Positions 27,601-35,440 of a DNA stretch of 64,000 nt are shown one piece after another; position 1 is the stretch's first letter; every line of letters starts with the position of its first letter. The notes beneath the pieces are model-generated. The model did no database searches. It was not told the origin of the DNA and saw only the letters and a program-made list of their open reading frames with translations. This stretch comes from Lepeophtheirus salmonis. Its lineage: Eukaryota > Arthropoda > Copepoda > Siphonostomatoida > Caligidae. The position numbers and the translations under genes are program-made. Where the stretch lies: positions 57,838,492 through 57,902,491 of the forward strand of contig NC_052136.2 in the NCBI RefSeq assembly GCF_016086655.4, in the 5' to 3' direction.

Positions 27601-30600
27601 TAAAATGTTTGTAAAAAATTTCAAAAATCTATAGCTATTCTCAAAAAATTAAATTTTGGAAAAAAAAATTTCCCAAAAAATTAAATTTTTGGAAAAAAAT
27701 TCAAAATCCATAGCTATTTACAAATTGAAAAATTCAATTCAATTTTTTGAAAAAAAAATTCCAATATTTTAAAATTCCTTAATTTTGGAGGGGGGCTTCT
27801 GCCCCTCCAGCCTACGCCCTGCAGACGCCTCTGACTTATTATACTCATTCTATCCAACAAATGATTTGTTTGTTCCATATAAAACATGTAGGCGACAGAC
27901 ATGAACCTCTCCCCCAATAACTTCCTCCACCAAAGAAGTCCATAATAACAACAGCAAACATATATTCTTCAATGTATGTAAGAAACGCACCTACGCAAGG
28001 AATATGTTATTATGACTTATGAGGCAACCACATCACAGCACATGTTTTCAACCCCAAGTTTTGATTAATAAAAACTTTGAAGCCACAGTTAAAAAAAAAT
28101 ATGAAGAACGTTTTACCCATCTTATTGTTCGAGGGAATCAAAATTACGTAAGAATTATTCTCTTAGGGTAAGACATGAATTATTACTAGCGTAACCACTT
28201 GTACTATATCAACAGGTTGATATTAGGTAGGGATTTGAGCTACAAATATGTTATGACATATCGAAGCATATGTGAATATTTGAAATTCCAAAAGGGATTC
28301 GTCATTTATGTTGAGAATTTTTTTATAAGATATGTATTGAAAGAGTCATCAAAATGGCTTTTTATTTTAAATGGATGTAACACCATGTATTTTCTCTCTC
28401 ACTCAACGGAAAACAGGTGTTTACCATATACTACATTATATGAACAAGTGTGTACCATTCTTGAACAAGAACACTCCTTGGGCGGAAATTCAATGCAATG
28501 TAGGTATAGAACAGTTTTATAAATAATATAATATAAATTGTTATCAGGAAATTCAATTGTAGGAATTGATTACTATACAAAAATATATTTTTTACGATTA
28601 TCCGATTGTAAATACATTATATGGAAACCCCATTTAATAAGCCGTGCTCACTAATTATGGGAATTCCAGCTCTTTTTTTTTTGTGTTCACATCTGTGTCA
28701 AAATGCTTTAAATATGTATAAACTTGACGCATACAACTAATGCTACTTAACAATCCTAAATCAAATGACCTACATTTGGCTTTTGACAATATGTATCTTT
28801 TTACTTCTTTGCCAAAAGAAATCAAAAAAGCTTTAAATCGTGAATGTCAATGTTCTGTGCCCTTAAACAGCACAGTCATGTTATACATTACATATCAAAT
28901 CTACTCACCAATGATAAAGAACGTCAAGTCACAAAACATTTTCTATGCACAAGATAGAAAACGCCGATGAACAAATCCCTTGGAGAGCTTCTAAGTACAT
29001 AGGATCAGAATCAATATAAATTTTTTTTATAAATCATATATGTGTAGGTGTTATAAAATCTCCGAATAGTAATGAGGCCAACGGAAATAAAGATCGCGCT
29101 CTCAACCCGGAAGTTGATATGTAAGTTGTAATACTCAACACTAATTTATTTTAATAAGATGAAAATCTTCCTTGTAAAGAGGGATCTTTTTTTGTAGAAA
29201 TGACCCTTTTTTTCAATTTGTTACATTAATAGTCCCGAAATATTAATTTATTATATATCCTTTATTAATCAAATAATTGTGGAATATTTGAATTTAACTT
29301 CAATACGGAATTCGATTAATCAGATTATCAGACTCATTCAGGCACAAAAGAATGGAAATGTTAAAAGGGGTTATTTTCATATATATATATAAGCATCAAA
29401 GTTTATTTTGGGTACTACTATTTAATCTAATCCAGCATTTCAAGGACTCACTTCATCAACTATTCTCATAGAACTATGATCCAAAAAGTCAAACTCCATC
29501 TTAAGATGAACAAGTATTAAATGTCAGTAGTAGTGAGTAACATCATCACCCATGGACTCAAATGAGTTTCCCCAAATGTTGAAAAAATATACTCTATGAA
29601 TATAAGTATTTTATTTCTAATGTAATGTTAAATATTGTCACGATATATAATCATTTTTATTCATAGAAATAATGATGTCATGAACAGGGTTTAGAAAACC
29701 TACTTAAGTTTATAAACGAACATCTCATCGCATAAAATCTTGATCTTTTTATATACGAGGTGTGTTCAAAAAGTAAGGTTACTCTGTATTTATAAGAAAA
29801 AATATTTATTTATTCATCAATATTTATGTTGTTCCCTTCAAAGTAATCTCCGTCAGATACAATACACTTGTGCCAACACTTTTTCCAATCCTCGAAGCAC
29901 TTCTCATAAGCACTTTTCGGTAGACTTGAGCTATTCCAGCGATGCAGTCTTAATCTCCTCCATCGTTCCAAATATCTGCCCTTTCATAGATCTCTTCAGT
30001 TTTGGGAGCAAGAAAAATACACATGGGGCCAATTCCGGTGAATATGGTGGCTGATGCATGATGGTGGTGTTGTTTTTACCCAAAAAAATCTCACAAGCAA
30101 AGATGAGTGAGCAGGAGCATTATCCTGATGCTACAGCCATGAATCGTTTTCCACCATTCCGGACGTTTTCTTCGTATTGCTTCTCGCAAGCGGCGCATAA
30201 CTTCAAAATAATACTTTTTATTGACGGTACGATCATATGGTAAGATCTCCTGACGCACCATGCCACGGTAGTTGTCTGTTGTTGACTTGCTTGGGTGTCC
30301 AGAGGGAGGCTTGTCATCAGTATATACCTGAGCATGTTGGAAGAGTTTTTACCACTTGTAATTTTTTTTTATTACTCAGAACAGTTTCACCGTATGCCAC
30401 TGTCAACATTTCAAGTGTTTATGAGCACTTAATTTCATTTTTACACAAAATTTGATGCAAATTATTTTATCCATTTTTTTCAATAGCAAAGAATGACTGA
30501 AGAAGAAAAATACTACTAACGATTATGGCTTTTACAAACAAACTAAACATGGGAAAATCATTGACTCAAGTGTATTATTCTATCTGAGAGGGATTATTTT

Positions 30601-33600
30601 GAAGGGGCAACATTAATATTGATGAAAAAAAAAAATATTTTTTCCTAAAAATAAAAATTCACCTTACTTTTTGAACACAACTTGTATATTTAAAAAATTG
30701 AACTCCGATGACTTGACTGTCAACTTGTTAAAATTTCCGATGCAATTCCTTTAAACATAATGTTAACTCTTTATTCAAAAAAAAAAAAAAAAAAACCTCA
30801 CAGCAACGTCATAAATAACACGTGAGGAACCATCTTGAAATGGCTTCTTTTATGAATTTTTATTTTATTATTAATAATATTATTTTGGCTTCCAAAACAT
30901 ATATTCATAGAAAATTCTATTTATTATTTATTCATGTCTACTTTAAAAAGAATATTTTATACTACTATAAGTACGTACCTAGTATAAAATTGAACTTAAT
31001 AATATGTTAATACTAAAATTATACTAATTTTCGTTCTTAATTTAACTAATTTGTAAATAAAAATATTGTTACTACATGCGAGAGGGTATTGATAAAAAAA
31101 TTGCACGAAGAAATAACGAAGCCATCATGAGAAAAAAGAGGGGGGAAGTAGGCTAGGCTATTTGATGTGTCTACAAGGAAGCCTTACTATTTCTCTCACT
31201 GCACTCAAGCTTTTGGTTATAACTAAGGTATTTATGCCGTATATGCATATCAACTGTAAAGAGGCGCAAATAAATTTGCGTAGTATTTGAATGTGTCTAC
31301 AGGCACTCGAAAAAATTATTAAATACCATAACTATTTAATTTGAAATACGTGTTTGTCTGTTCCTTCCTTACAAAGAGTGAATGCTGTTCTTCTTTTGAA
31401 ATTATTTAGTTAGTCATTTTAAGTCATTAATTTGTTTATAAATCAATAAAACATTGATACAAATACATCTTCATTTCTTAAAAGAAACTAAGAAGAAATA
31501 TCAGCCATAAGGTGATCAAAGTCAATAATAATTATATTTGTCGTCTATAAATGTGCCAAATTGTGTATTATAAAAATATATCATACAAATTGTACAAGAA
31601 AACTACACAGTACGTTTCCCAAGAAGCATGGGGATAAAAATACTAGCCAATAACAACCCAGAGGGAAATATTTATTATGTGTAATCTGAGAGAAAAAACA
31701 TTCATGTCAATTCTATCATTCAACAAAAATAGAAGCAGATTCCTCCAAAAACAAACGTCGTCCATCAGTACAACTAATAAAATATAATATTTCGGGAATC
31801 AATTATTAATTGAAAAACAACAATTTATGCACAATGAAAGAGTGGATTGGATCAAATAATTTAAATATATTTGATATCCATTACCCATGGGTGCATAGTA
31901 CAAGTAAAACGATCTGTACTAACATGGATTAGGTCTAATACTGATGAATAAACATGTTTATATCGGATATATTCAAAATGAAGGATAACTCATAATAATT
32001 CAATTATGGTAATGAGTTGATCAATTCATTTCCATCACTTTTGAGAAACCAATAGCTTCACATACTTCTATGTACACAATAATAAGTAGAAAGACACACG
32101 ATTACAATAAAAGATTTTATCAGAGTACATTTCCGTTCAATTACATAATTGTTATTCCTCCATAGCAAACAATTAACATTTCCAACGTTATTATTCTTAC
32201 AACAACCATGTGGGTTGCAGATGAGAAAATATTTTATAATTAAGATACCGCTAAAGCTAATGAATTCATCAAAATTGCACACCATATCGTCTCAAAATAA
32301 AGATATGATTAATAATTTCAATATTTCAACAAACAAATAAAATCTAACTTATTTTGACAAATGAATTAAATTATTCCATAACGACAAACGAGTTTTATCA
32401 TTATTTTTTGAATGACATAGCTAATATTAAAGGATCAGAGTATATTTTGTCCCTAGAGTACCAATACAGTACTCAAGGTACTTGGATACTTATAATAATC
32501 CTAAGTGAAACAATTCCGTATTTAATCCAAATCAACAACTAGAATCCAAATTGCCTCTTAAGTCGACAGAATCTCGAAATTTGAGTTATTTTAACATCGC
32601 ATTTCCTCTTCAGTGTTTTATCTAGCCATATGGTTCCCAATCTTATACTTTACGGTTCATTTCTTGGGCTCCGTGAGAAGTAACATAAATAATAAATGAT
32701 TTAGGGGATTGAACAGCACAGGATATTAAAAATGCTATAAGGCTCCGCTATCGGCCTTTAGGGTATGGATATGATACCAAGCAAGAGTTTTTGGTTCTCA
32801 AAAAAAAAAAAATAGTACCATAATTGTGGTCCATAACCAAGGTACCACTATAATATCATAGGACACCATCAATAGAGAATACAATGGTAACACTATTAGT
32901 TATTTAAATAATAATGTACCACAAGAATAAGGCTAAGTCATTGAAAATCTACTCCCAAATCATTGTTAGGGATAAAATATAAAGAATTCGACAAGAAATG
33001 AGTGAGTTAAATCATGCAAAATACATATCCGAAGGTTTCCATTTTTTTTTGTACCTGTTGTTTTCAAGGGCATTATAAAAGGTTGCCTATTTAAGAAGAG
33101 GAGCCTGAGAGAACTTCTTCATGAGCAAAGTAGTAATAGGAGGGTAGTAATTTGCACTTAAAAGATATCATTTTTACAGGAATTTCAGTAAATAGTAAAT
33201 ACATAAAGTATTAGGTAGAACTACATAATACTTAATAGTACATGACTAAAAATAAGTCTACAACTTTCTAAATCCAAGTAGTACACGCCCAGTCAATTCA
33301 ATAATATGTATGCTTAAATCAACCCCCTTAAGTTCTACTCTACACCTATTGTAACATATTATATGTTGGATATTTAAAAAGATGTAGAAAAGTGGTGATA
33401 ACAAACAGAGAGGAACCATATGTGCAAAACCGATTGTATCACTATAATGGAAGAATCTCTCTCTTACAATAAATCTCCCATATCATGATTCACGAGTGCT
33501 ACCACTTGAGTACAGTGGTGTCAGTATTAATAGTAATAACATAGTTAATAAGCATCTCCGTCAAAAGAGGGAGCTATTTTGCTGTACGCGTGCGGATTTG

Positions 33601-33949
33601 CAAGGCCAGAAATACAGCACTAAAGAAGAAAGAGAGAGAAGCGGAGTTCAGTAGAGGGGGGGGGGAGGGTTAGGAAGAGACTTGGAAGGTTTCTTCCTCC
33701 TTTTATTATTTCTCCTCAGGTAAAAGAAGAAAATATGTATGTACTTTAGTACTACTCATAAAAAAAAAGTACATTTAATTTTTAAGCATTGAAACTTACA
33801 AAATAGACTATTATATACTAATGTAATGTATCAAAAAATACGAACACATGTTATTTATTTATATATGTAAATTCTCTGACCTTTTCCTTGGCTCTTCCGG
33901 CTTGTTTGGAGACGAGTCTCGCAATGTTGGCTCCTTTGGATTCCGCCAT
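3384..33949 (-). CDS. Amph: Amphiphysin/BIN1-like BAR-SH3 protein, 11 exons, 403 aa
   Basis: Membrane-curving adaptor. The BAR domain dimerises and binds curved membrane, and the SH3 domain binds proline-rich partners such as dynamin; in arthropods the family shapes T-tubules and the cortex (family knowledge). Exons read from the sequence: 33881-33949, 5949-6084, 5804-5892, 5644-5745, 5475-5581, 5130-5292, 4932-5077, 4744-4763, 4136-4291, 3525-3667, 3384-3464. All introns are GT-AG and the phases join to 1212 nt, stop TAA included. BAR is about residues 1-235, linker 236-338, SH3 about 340-403. Diagnostic stretches are NLGKADRTTDDYFEEHLRNF, LPALFDSR, LYRVKASYKYQAEDVDELTF and GMFPANFTRP. The start ATG has a good context (A at -3, G at +4). 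The linker lacks clathrin/AP2 boxes, so the protein is shorter than vertebrate amphiphysin and than my recollection of the fly protein (about 600 aa). The UTRs are not resolved. Confidence 0.95.
4136..4763 (-). CDS. Amph: Amphiphysin linker: 20-nt microexon 8 and exon 9
   Basis: Exon 8 is only 20 nt (4744-4763), encoding ISGPPK plus split codons. It is flanked by a TTTACTTTCAG acceptor and a GTAAAG donor. Exon 9 (4136-4291) encodes a low-complexity Asn/Ser/Thr/Pro linker including NSNNNSSSS and TSPPSTNGTP. I see no LLDLD-like or DPF/DPW motif, so clathrin/AP2 recruitment of the vertebrate type is not supported. Leaving out the microexon would put exon 9 out of frame and reach a TAA within about 14 codons. 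Confidence 0.85.
4932..6084 (-). CDS. Amph: Amphiphysin exons 2-7 (BAR domain core)
   Basis: Six short exons with introns of 56, 58, 62, 182 and 52 bp encode residues 24 to about 270. Helix-rich basic segments typical of BAR domains are visible: RLHKDISNYIRCVK, ANKVLMETLYDVYEHEW, DQVLIPLNTYQSQFPEMR, KKIDKRARKLIDYDKERHN, then TELLDELPALFDSR and the last helix AEEVFHSETSK. The lysine/arginine-rich segment in exon 5 is where the concave membrane-binding face lies in the family. The fragment 5094-5279 read alone runs into an intron after ETSK (donor at 5129). Confidence 0.95.
6375..6985 (-). mobile_element. mariner internal-deletion derivative (611 bp)
   Basis: The left end TACGAGGTGTGTTCAAAAAG and right end ACACCTCGTA are inverted and flanked by TA. 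The minus-strand frame 6441-6653 joins the transposase N-terminal region (DEPRSGHPSTSTTDENVE) to the extreme C-terminus (SEGNYLEGD), so the whole catalytic core has been deleted. Same family as 29754-30686. It sits in intron 1 of the amphiphysin gene, in the same transcriptional direction. Confidence 0.85.
6986..9427. other. Intron 1 stretch, mostly unassigned; CGGTTC/ACCGG-rich fragments
   Basis: No gene seen. 7135-7185 and 9165-9365 carry scattered TTCGGTCT / GAGACCGGT motifs in both orientations. They resemble the motif-rich ends of the element at 60035-60755 and are probably remains of a hAT-like non-autonomous element. The remainder is anonymous AT-rich sequence. Confidence 0.3.
9428..9641. 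repeat. AT-rich CAGGGGCGTC-end element
   Basis: It begins CAGGGGCTTCCACA followed by GGGGGTGGGCTGG, has an interior of T/A runs with AAATTTAA-type units, and ends ATGCGGACACTTCC. Ends and layout match the family copy at 54203-54842. Confidence 0.6.
10209..10412. mobile_element. Small hAT-like MITE (about 200 bp)
   Basis: The left end CAGGGCTGCCCTTAGCT and the reverse complement of the right end, CATGGTCGGCCTTAGGCT, are similar inverted termini of hAT style. No clear 8-bp target duplication is visible. A related fragment (GCCCTTAGCTATTTGGAAC) lies near 60453. Confidence 0.4.
11040..11475 (+). pseudogene. Tc1/mariner-superfamily transposase remnant, deleted
   Basis: After an N-terminal-like piece (about 11060-11205, basic and without clear domain order), the frame resumes near 11267 with NPLDYGI, where the third catalytic residue region should be. 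It then shifts frame near 11360 to the C-terminal block KEWGGISEESVKKSCKAFRP, ending VEAKGGQFIK. That block (SEE.VKK.CKAFR..L...VEA.GG) is characteristic of Tc1/mariner-superfamily transposases. The central catalytic domain is missing, so the copy is inactive. Its termini were not found. Confidence 0.75.
11538..11745. repeat. hAT-like termini, CAGTGTTTCTCAA fragments
   Basis: CAGTGTTTCTCAAACCTTTT near 11538 and CAGTGTTTCTCAAGAGCTGG near 11702 are two direct copies of a typical hAT-type terminal sequence. A third occurs near 25269 (CAGTGTTTTCCAACCTTTGG, followed by GTCGC). No complete element can be delimited. Confidence 0.35.
11746..14724. other. Intron 1 stretch, no gene; TA microsatellite
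   Basis: Contains a (TA)n run near 11901-11918 and anonymous AT-rich sequence. An open frame of 114 codons at 13132-13476 has no recognisable domain and ordinary AT-rich composition, so it is not annotated as a gene. Short AGGAAAGGTTG-type repeats lie at about 13474 and 14495. Confidence 0.4.
14725..15048 (+). mobile_element. Tc1/mariner deletion derivative (family of 37832-38870)
   Basis: The left 45 bp (ACAATGTTC through ACACATAATTAGCTGTCG) match the start of the 37832 element. Near 14790 the sequence jumps to the transposase C-terminus: LKTSVNKAWAS, PKYIQSICSSFHHRLEL. It ends with the shared TTTCAATTAATAATTAATAA tail. About 700 bp of catalytic coding sequence is absent compared with the 37832 copy. 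Confidence 0.8.
15049..16489. other. Intron 1 stretch, nothing assignable
   Basis: AT-rich anonymous sequence with no protein-like frame. A short dispersed repeat (GGAAAGGTTGTGAGATACAA) lies at about 16135. Confidence 0.4.
16490..16748. repeat. AT-rich CAGGGGCGTC-family element, degraded
   Basis: The interior repeats units such as GTGGATTTTTGAAATTGTTT and GAATTTAATTTTTTGTGAAA. The right end reads ATATATAATTCTGAGGAAGC, a decayed form of the AATCCTGCGGACGCCCCTG end of the family. The left end is not clear. Confidence 0.5.
16749..17883. other. Intron 1 stretch, nothing assignable
   Basis: Anonymous AT-rich sequence; no gene or transposon end recognised. Confidence 0.4.
17884..18270. repeat. 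AT-rich CAGGGGCGTC-end element
   Basis: Starts CAGGGACGTGCGCAGGATTA followed by a TA microsatellite. The interior has the unit CAAAAATCCATAGCTATTCA alternating with AAATTTTTTGGAAA-type spacers. It ends with CAGCCCACC and TCTGCAGACTACCCTT. Confidence 0.7.
18271..20068. other. Intron 1 stretch; 27-bp tandem duplication
   Basis: A 27-bp unit beginning TTTATTATTAATTAAGAATT is present twice in tandem at 19841-19893. The motif GCATAATTTGGTCGAA near 18775 recurs near 36690 and, as CATAATTTGATCGAA, near 44957. No gene recognised. Confidence 0.45.
20069..20500. repeat. AT-rich CAGGGGCGTC-end element, opposite orientation
   Basis: Left end CAGGGGAAGGACTGGAGGGG with GCTGTAGCCCCTC, then repeated units AGCTATGGATTTTTGAAATT, AAATTTAATTTTT and so on. 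Right end CCTGCAGACGCCCCTG, the inverse of the CAGGGGCGTC start. One of the best-preserved copies. Confidence 0.75.
20501..21167. other. Intron 1 stretch, nothing assignable
   Basis: AT-rich with poly-T; no protein-like frame or repeat end recognised. Confidence 0.4.
21168..21837. mobile_element. TIR element 'GGTTTGATT' (670 bp), non-autonomous
   Basis: The first about 59 bp (GGTTTGATTTTCAACTTTTT through GTTGTCAT) are repeated inverted at the right end (TTAACCTTTCCACACTCGTC through AATCAAACCC), by eye about 75-80% identical. The interior has no transposase. Related copies lie at 26922-27512 and 38870-39455. A second internal inverted theme (ATGCAAAATT / AATTTTGCATAGG) lies inside the TIRs. 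The superfamily is unassigned. Confidence 0.7.
22283..22757. repeat. AT-rich CAGGGGCGTC-end element
   Basis: Starts TAGGGGTGTCCTCAGGATTA plus a TA microsatellite. The interior repeats AAAATCC / CATAGTTGTTCACAAAAAA units. Ends GGCTACAGCCCTTCCAGCCC and GATCACGCCCTGG. The open frame 22334-22549 is a by-product of the A-rich repeat. Confidence 0.7.
22758..25370. other. Intron 1 stretch, nothing assignable
   Basis: Anonymous AT-rich sequence with a (TA)n run near 22918-22935, a C-rich run near 24588 and a hAT-type CAGTGTTTTCCAACC fragment near 25269. No gene recognised. Confidence 0.4.
25371..25850. mobile_element. MITE with about 75-bp TIRs and 9-bp TSD (Mutator-like)
   Basis: The two ends are inverted copies. 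The left contains AGCAGTTTA, CTGGGAAGTTTCGCC and ACGCTCTCATA; the right contains the complements TATGAGAGCGTAACTTC, GGCGAAACTTCCCAG and TAAACTGCC. Exact 9-bp direct repeats AATACCAAA flank it at 25362-25370 and 25851-25859. Nine-bp duplications with long TIRs are typical of Mutator-like elements. There is no coding capacity inside. Within each TIR the theme GGGAAGTT(A/T)CGCC occurs twice. Confidence 0.8.
25871..26921. other. Intron 1 stretch, nothing assignable
   Basis: AT-rich. A GTTTCTTTTTTTAACA motif near 26367 is shared with 43838. No gene recognised. Confidence 0.35.
26922..27512. mobile_element. TIR element 'GGTTTGATT', second copy, 3' end disrupted
   Basis: Left terminus GGTTTGATTTTCAACTTTTT, GTGTGGAAAAGTTGTCAT as in 21168. 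Shared interior words include ACCTATAAAAAGTGTATAAA and ATTTTGCATAG. The right terminus (CGTAATCGAAAAATCC, AAAGTTGAA) is decayed and runs into the AT-rich element at about 27500. The small frames inside it are not genes. Confidence 0.6.
27500..27833. repeat. AT-rich CAGGGGCGTC-end element, abutting previous element
   Basis: Repeated units CAAAAATCTACAGCTATTCA and CAAAAAATTAAATTTTTGG. The right end has GGGGCTTCTGCCCCTCCAGC and CTGCAGACGCCTCTG. The left end is lost at the junction with the TIR element, suggesting nested insertion. Confidence 0.65.
27834..29753. other. Intron 1 stretch, no supported gene
   Basis: Open frames of 107 codons at 28199-28522 and 76 codons at 28740-28970 lack recognisable domains and have no support as genes. 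They sit in intron 1 on the strand opposite to the host gene. The remainder is AT-rich. Confidence 0.35.
29754..30686 (-). mobile_element. mariner relic (933 bp) with both TIRs
   Basis: Left end TACGAGGTGTGTTCAAAAAG and right end CTTTTTGAACACAACTTGTA. On the minus strand the broken transposase reads SGHPSKSTTD, then RTVNKKYYFEVMRRLREAIR, then in other frames PMCIFLAPK, the counterpart of APCDFF. It is shorter than a full mariner (about 1.3 kb). The first catalytic Asp region is deleted and several frameshifts are visible. Same family as 6375-6985 and 1-480. Confidence 0.88.
30687..33880. other. Intron 1 stretch next to exon 1, nothing assignable
   Basis: AT-rich. It includes a G-run near 33655-33666 next to a purine-rich, more GC-rich patch (33570-33720), which might be regulatory given its closeness to exon 1. 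No gene or transposon recognised. Confidence 0.35.
33881..33949 (-). CDS. Amph: Amphiphysin exon 1 (N-terminal amphipathic helix H0)
   Basis: This exon encodes 23 residues starting MAESKGANIARL and ending AKEK, in phase 0. It matches the start of the amphiphysin BAR domain, whose helix 0 inserts into membrane. The donor GTCAGAG follows directly. The next coding exon is 27.8 kb away and continues with I-L-Q-N-L-G-K-A-D, as the family predicts. This placement decides the start codon; no other in-frame ATG upstream is needed. Confidence 0.93.
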
Positions 33950-34420
33950 GTTTTTTAACCTTGCAAAATTAAAAAAATTGGATGGAACAAGAGGATAATT
34001 TTTTTGTTGAGGTGGTCGTTGGGAAGTAATCTTGACAGGTTATTCGGATAATGCACAGGGGAAAAAATATGATCTGCACAAATGATGGAGAAAAAAATTG
34101 AATTTTAGGACTTTAATTGATTTAATGTTAAGTATGGAAAAAAAAAGAAACAGAAATTGAGAGTAGCAGCAGACGAAGGATGAGTAGCAGAGTACGTAAT
34201 AGCAAGTATTATTGTATGTTTTATTTACTTGATGGATCTTCCTTACACACGGAGGCAATATTCGGAGTTAGAGGAAAGAAGAAACTGGATGATTAGAATT
34301 TAGATGTGACACATCCCCACGATCGTCCGCGTTTTTATTTTGTATGTATGTTCCTCCATTTACCGGCCATCCCAGTTGTAGTTTCCACTAGATCCGCGCA
34401 CGCTTCGAATTCATTTTAAT
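33950..34420 (-). promoter_or_regulatory. Probable 5' UTR and promoter region of the amphiphysin gene
   Basis: Sequence directly upstream of the start codon. It is free of recognisable repeats and includes a short stretch richer in CpG around 34310-34410, unlike the AT-rich surroundings. No TATA box or initiator can be assigned with confidence. The call rests on position only. Confidence 0.35.
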
Positions 34421-34724
34421 TTTATGAAAAAAGTAACTAAGTTCTGTTTGTACGTTGTTGTTGTAAGGTAGAAGGCTATTTCTACTACAACGAGCAACAT
34501 CTTAGGTATACTTAGTGAATAATATTCTAATAGTAACTATAATATATTGTATTATGTATTTAAATCCGTCATTCTTAGTTATTCAAGATCATAGACTTAA
34601 TAACATCATACTCCTCATAAACCAGACTAGGGAATGCTGCAACATCTGGACTCAGCAATAATTAATTATTATTTATGATTCAAATTTTAATATCTAAGAT
34701 AATTGGCATTTGATATTCAATGTT

Positions 34725-34914
34725 GATGGGTGTCCGCAGGATTATATTTAGATAATATTAAGCTATTCAAAAAGAATTAAATTTTTACTAAAAAAAAGTT
34801 CAATATTCTACAGTTGTTCAAAAAAATTCAAAAATCCATAACTATTCACAGAAAATTGAATATTTTGGTTATGGGGGGAGGGGATTTACAGCCCACTTCC
34901 TGTTGACGCCCCTG
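34725..34914. repeat. AT-rich CAGGGGCGTC-end element, short copy (190 bp)
   Basis: Starts GATGGGTGTCCGCAGGATTA, has one or two interior units (TTCAAAAATCCATAACTATT), and ends CAGCCCACTTCC, CTGTTGACGCCCCTG. A compact copy showing both ends. Confidence 0.75.
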
Positions 34915-35176
34915 ACGTCTTTTTTAATGCATAAATTTGGTTGATTTCGATCAGGAAATCCTAGATCCATCTAAGACCGTTATATTTTTTGTCTGGTTGG
35001 TCCCACAATCTGGATCTGTCTAGAAAACGGTGTCCAGTACTTTTGCCTTAAACTATTTTGACTTAAACCATTTCACCCTAACTCCAAGGATACTTTGCCT
35101 GAATAAATAAACAAATGAAATTTGTAAGTCGTATATTTTTGGTTGAAATTAGTGTTCCCTTTGATTTTTTTCATAA

Positions 35177-35440
35177 AAAGATATATTATTTGTTAATTTT
35201 TGTGCAGGAAAAAAGGCTCACGAAGACCATCGTTCTTATCTTTTATTTCCAATTCCAGATTGCTCCAACTGTAATGAGCTTTACAGTTCTCTTGTGGTTA
35301 CTTACTACCCGACCTTTGAGTGCCTCCCCGAATCCTCTCACCCTCTTCTTCTGATACTATATCATAACGAAGTGGAAGTCACTGTTCTTGCCTCATGTTA
35401 TGATTGTTCCATGAGGTTTTTTTTGTTTTTTCCTATTTGA
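35177..35440 (+). other. Open stretch with two CxxC pairs, possible exon
   Basis: A stop-free plus-strand frame of about 87 codons, richer in GC than its surroundings. From about 35210 it reads AHEDHRSYLLFPIPDCSNCN, then LYSSLVVTYYPTFECLPESS, then LYHNEVEVTVLASCYDC. A good acceptor (TTAATTTTTGTGCAG) precedes it, ending at 35207. The two CxxC pairs 50 or so residues apart could bind zinc. I do not recognise the family. A shifted frame (35115-35354) is the longer ATG-initiated one but looks like a shadow. It may be an exon fragment, a transposon piece or chance. Confidence 0.3.

Larger units (their letters stand above)
6085..33880 (-). other. Amphiphysin intron 1 (27.8 kb), transposon-rich
   Basis: The donor GTCAGAG lies after exon 1 and an acceptor TTTTTTTAG lies before exon 2. 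At 27,796 bp it is about 60 times longer than any other intron of this gene. It is filled with Tc1/mariner, hAT-like and MITE remains listed separately. I could not identify alternative first exons or conserved regulatory blocks in it. Confidence 0.9.

Noticed and set aside
28199..28970. Two open frames (107 and 76 codons) in intron 1
   Set aside because: No family resemblance, no splice-linked partner and no GC or codon signal.
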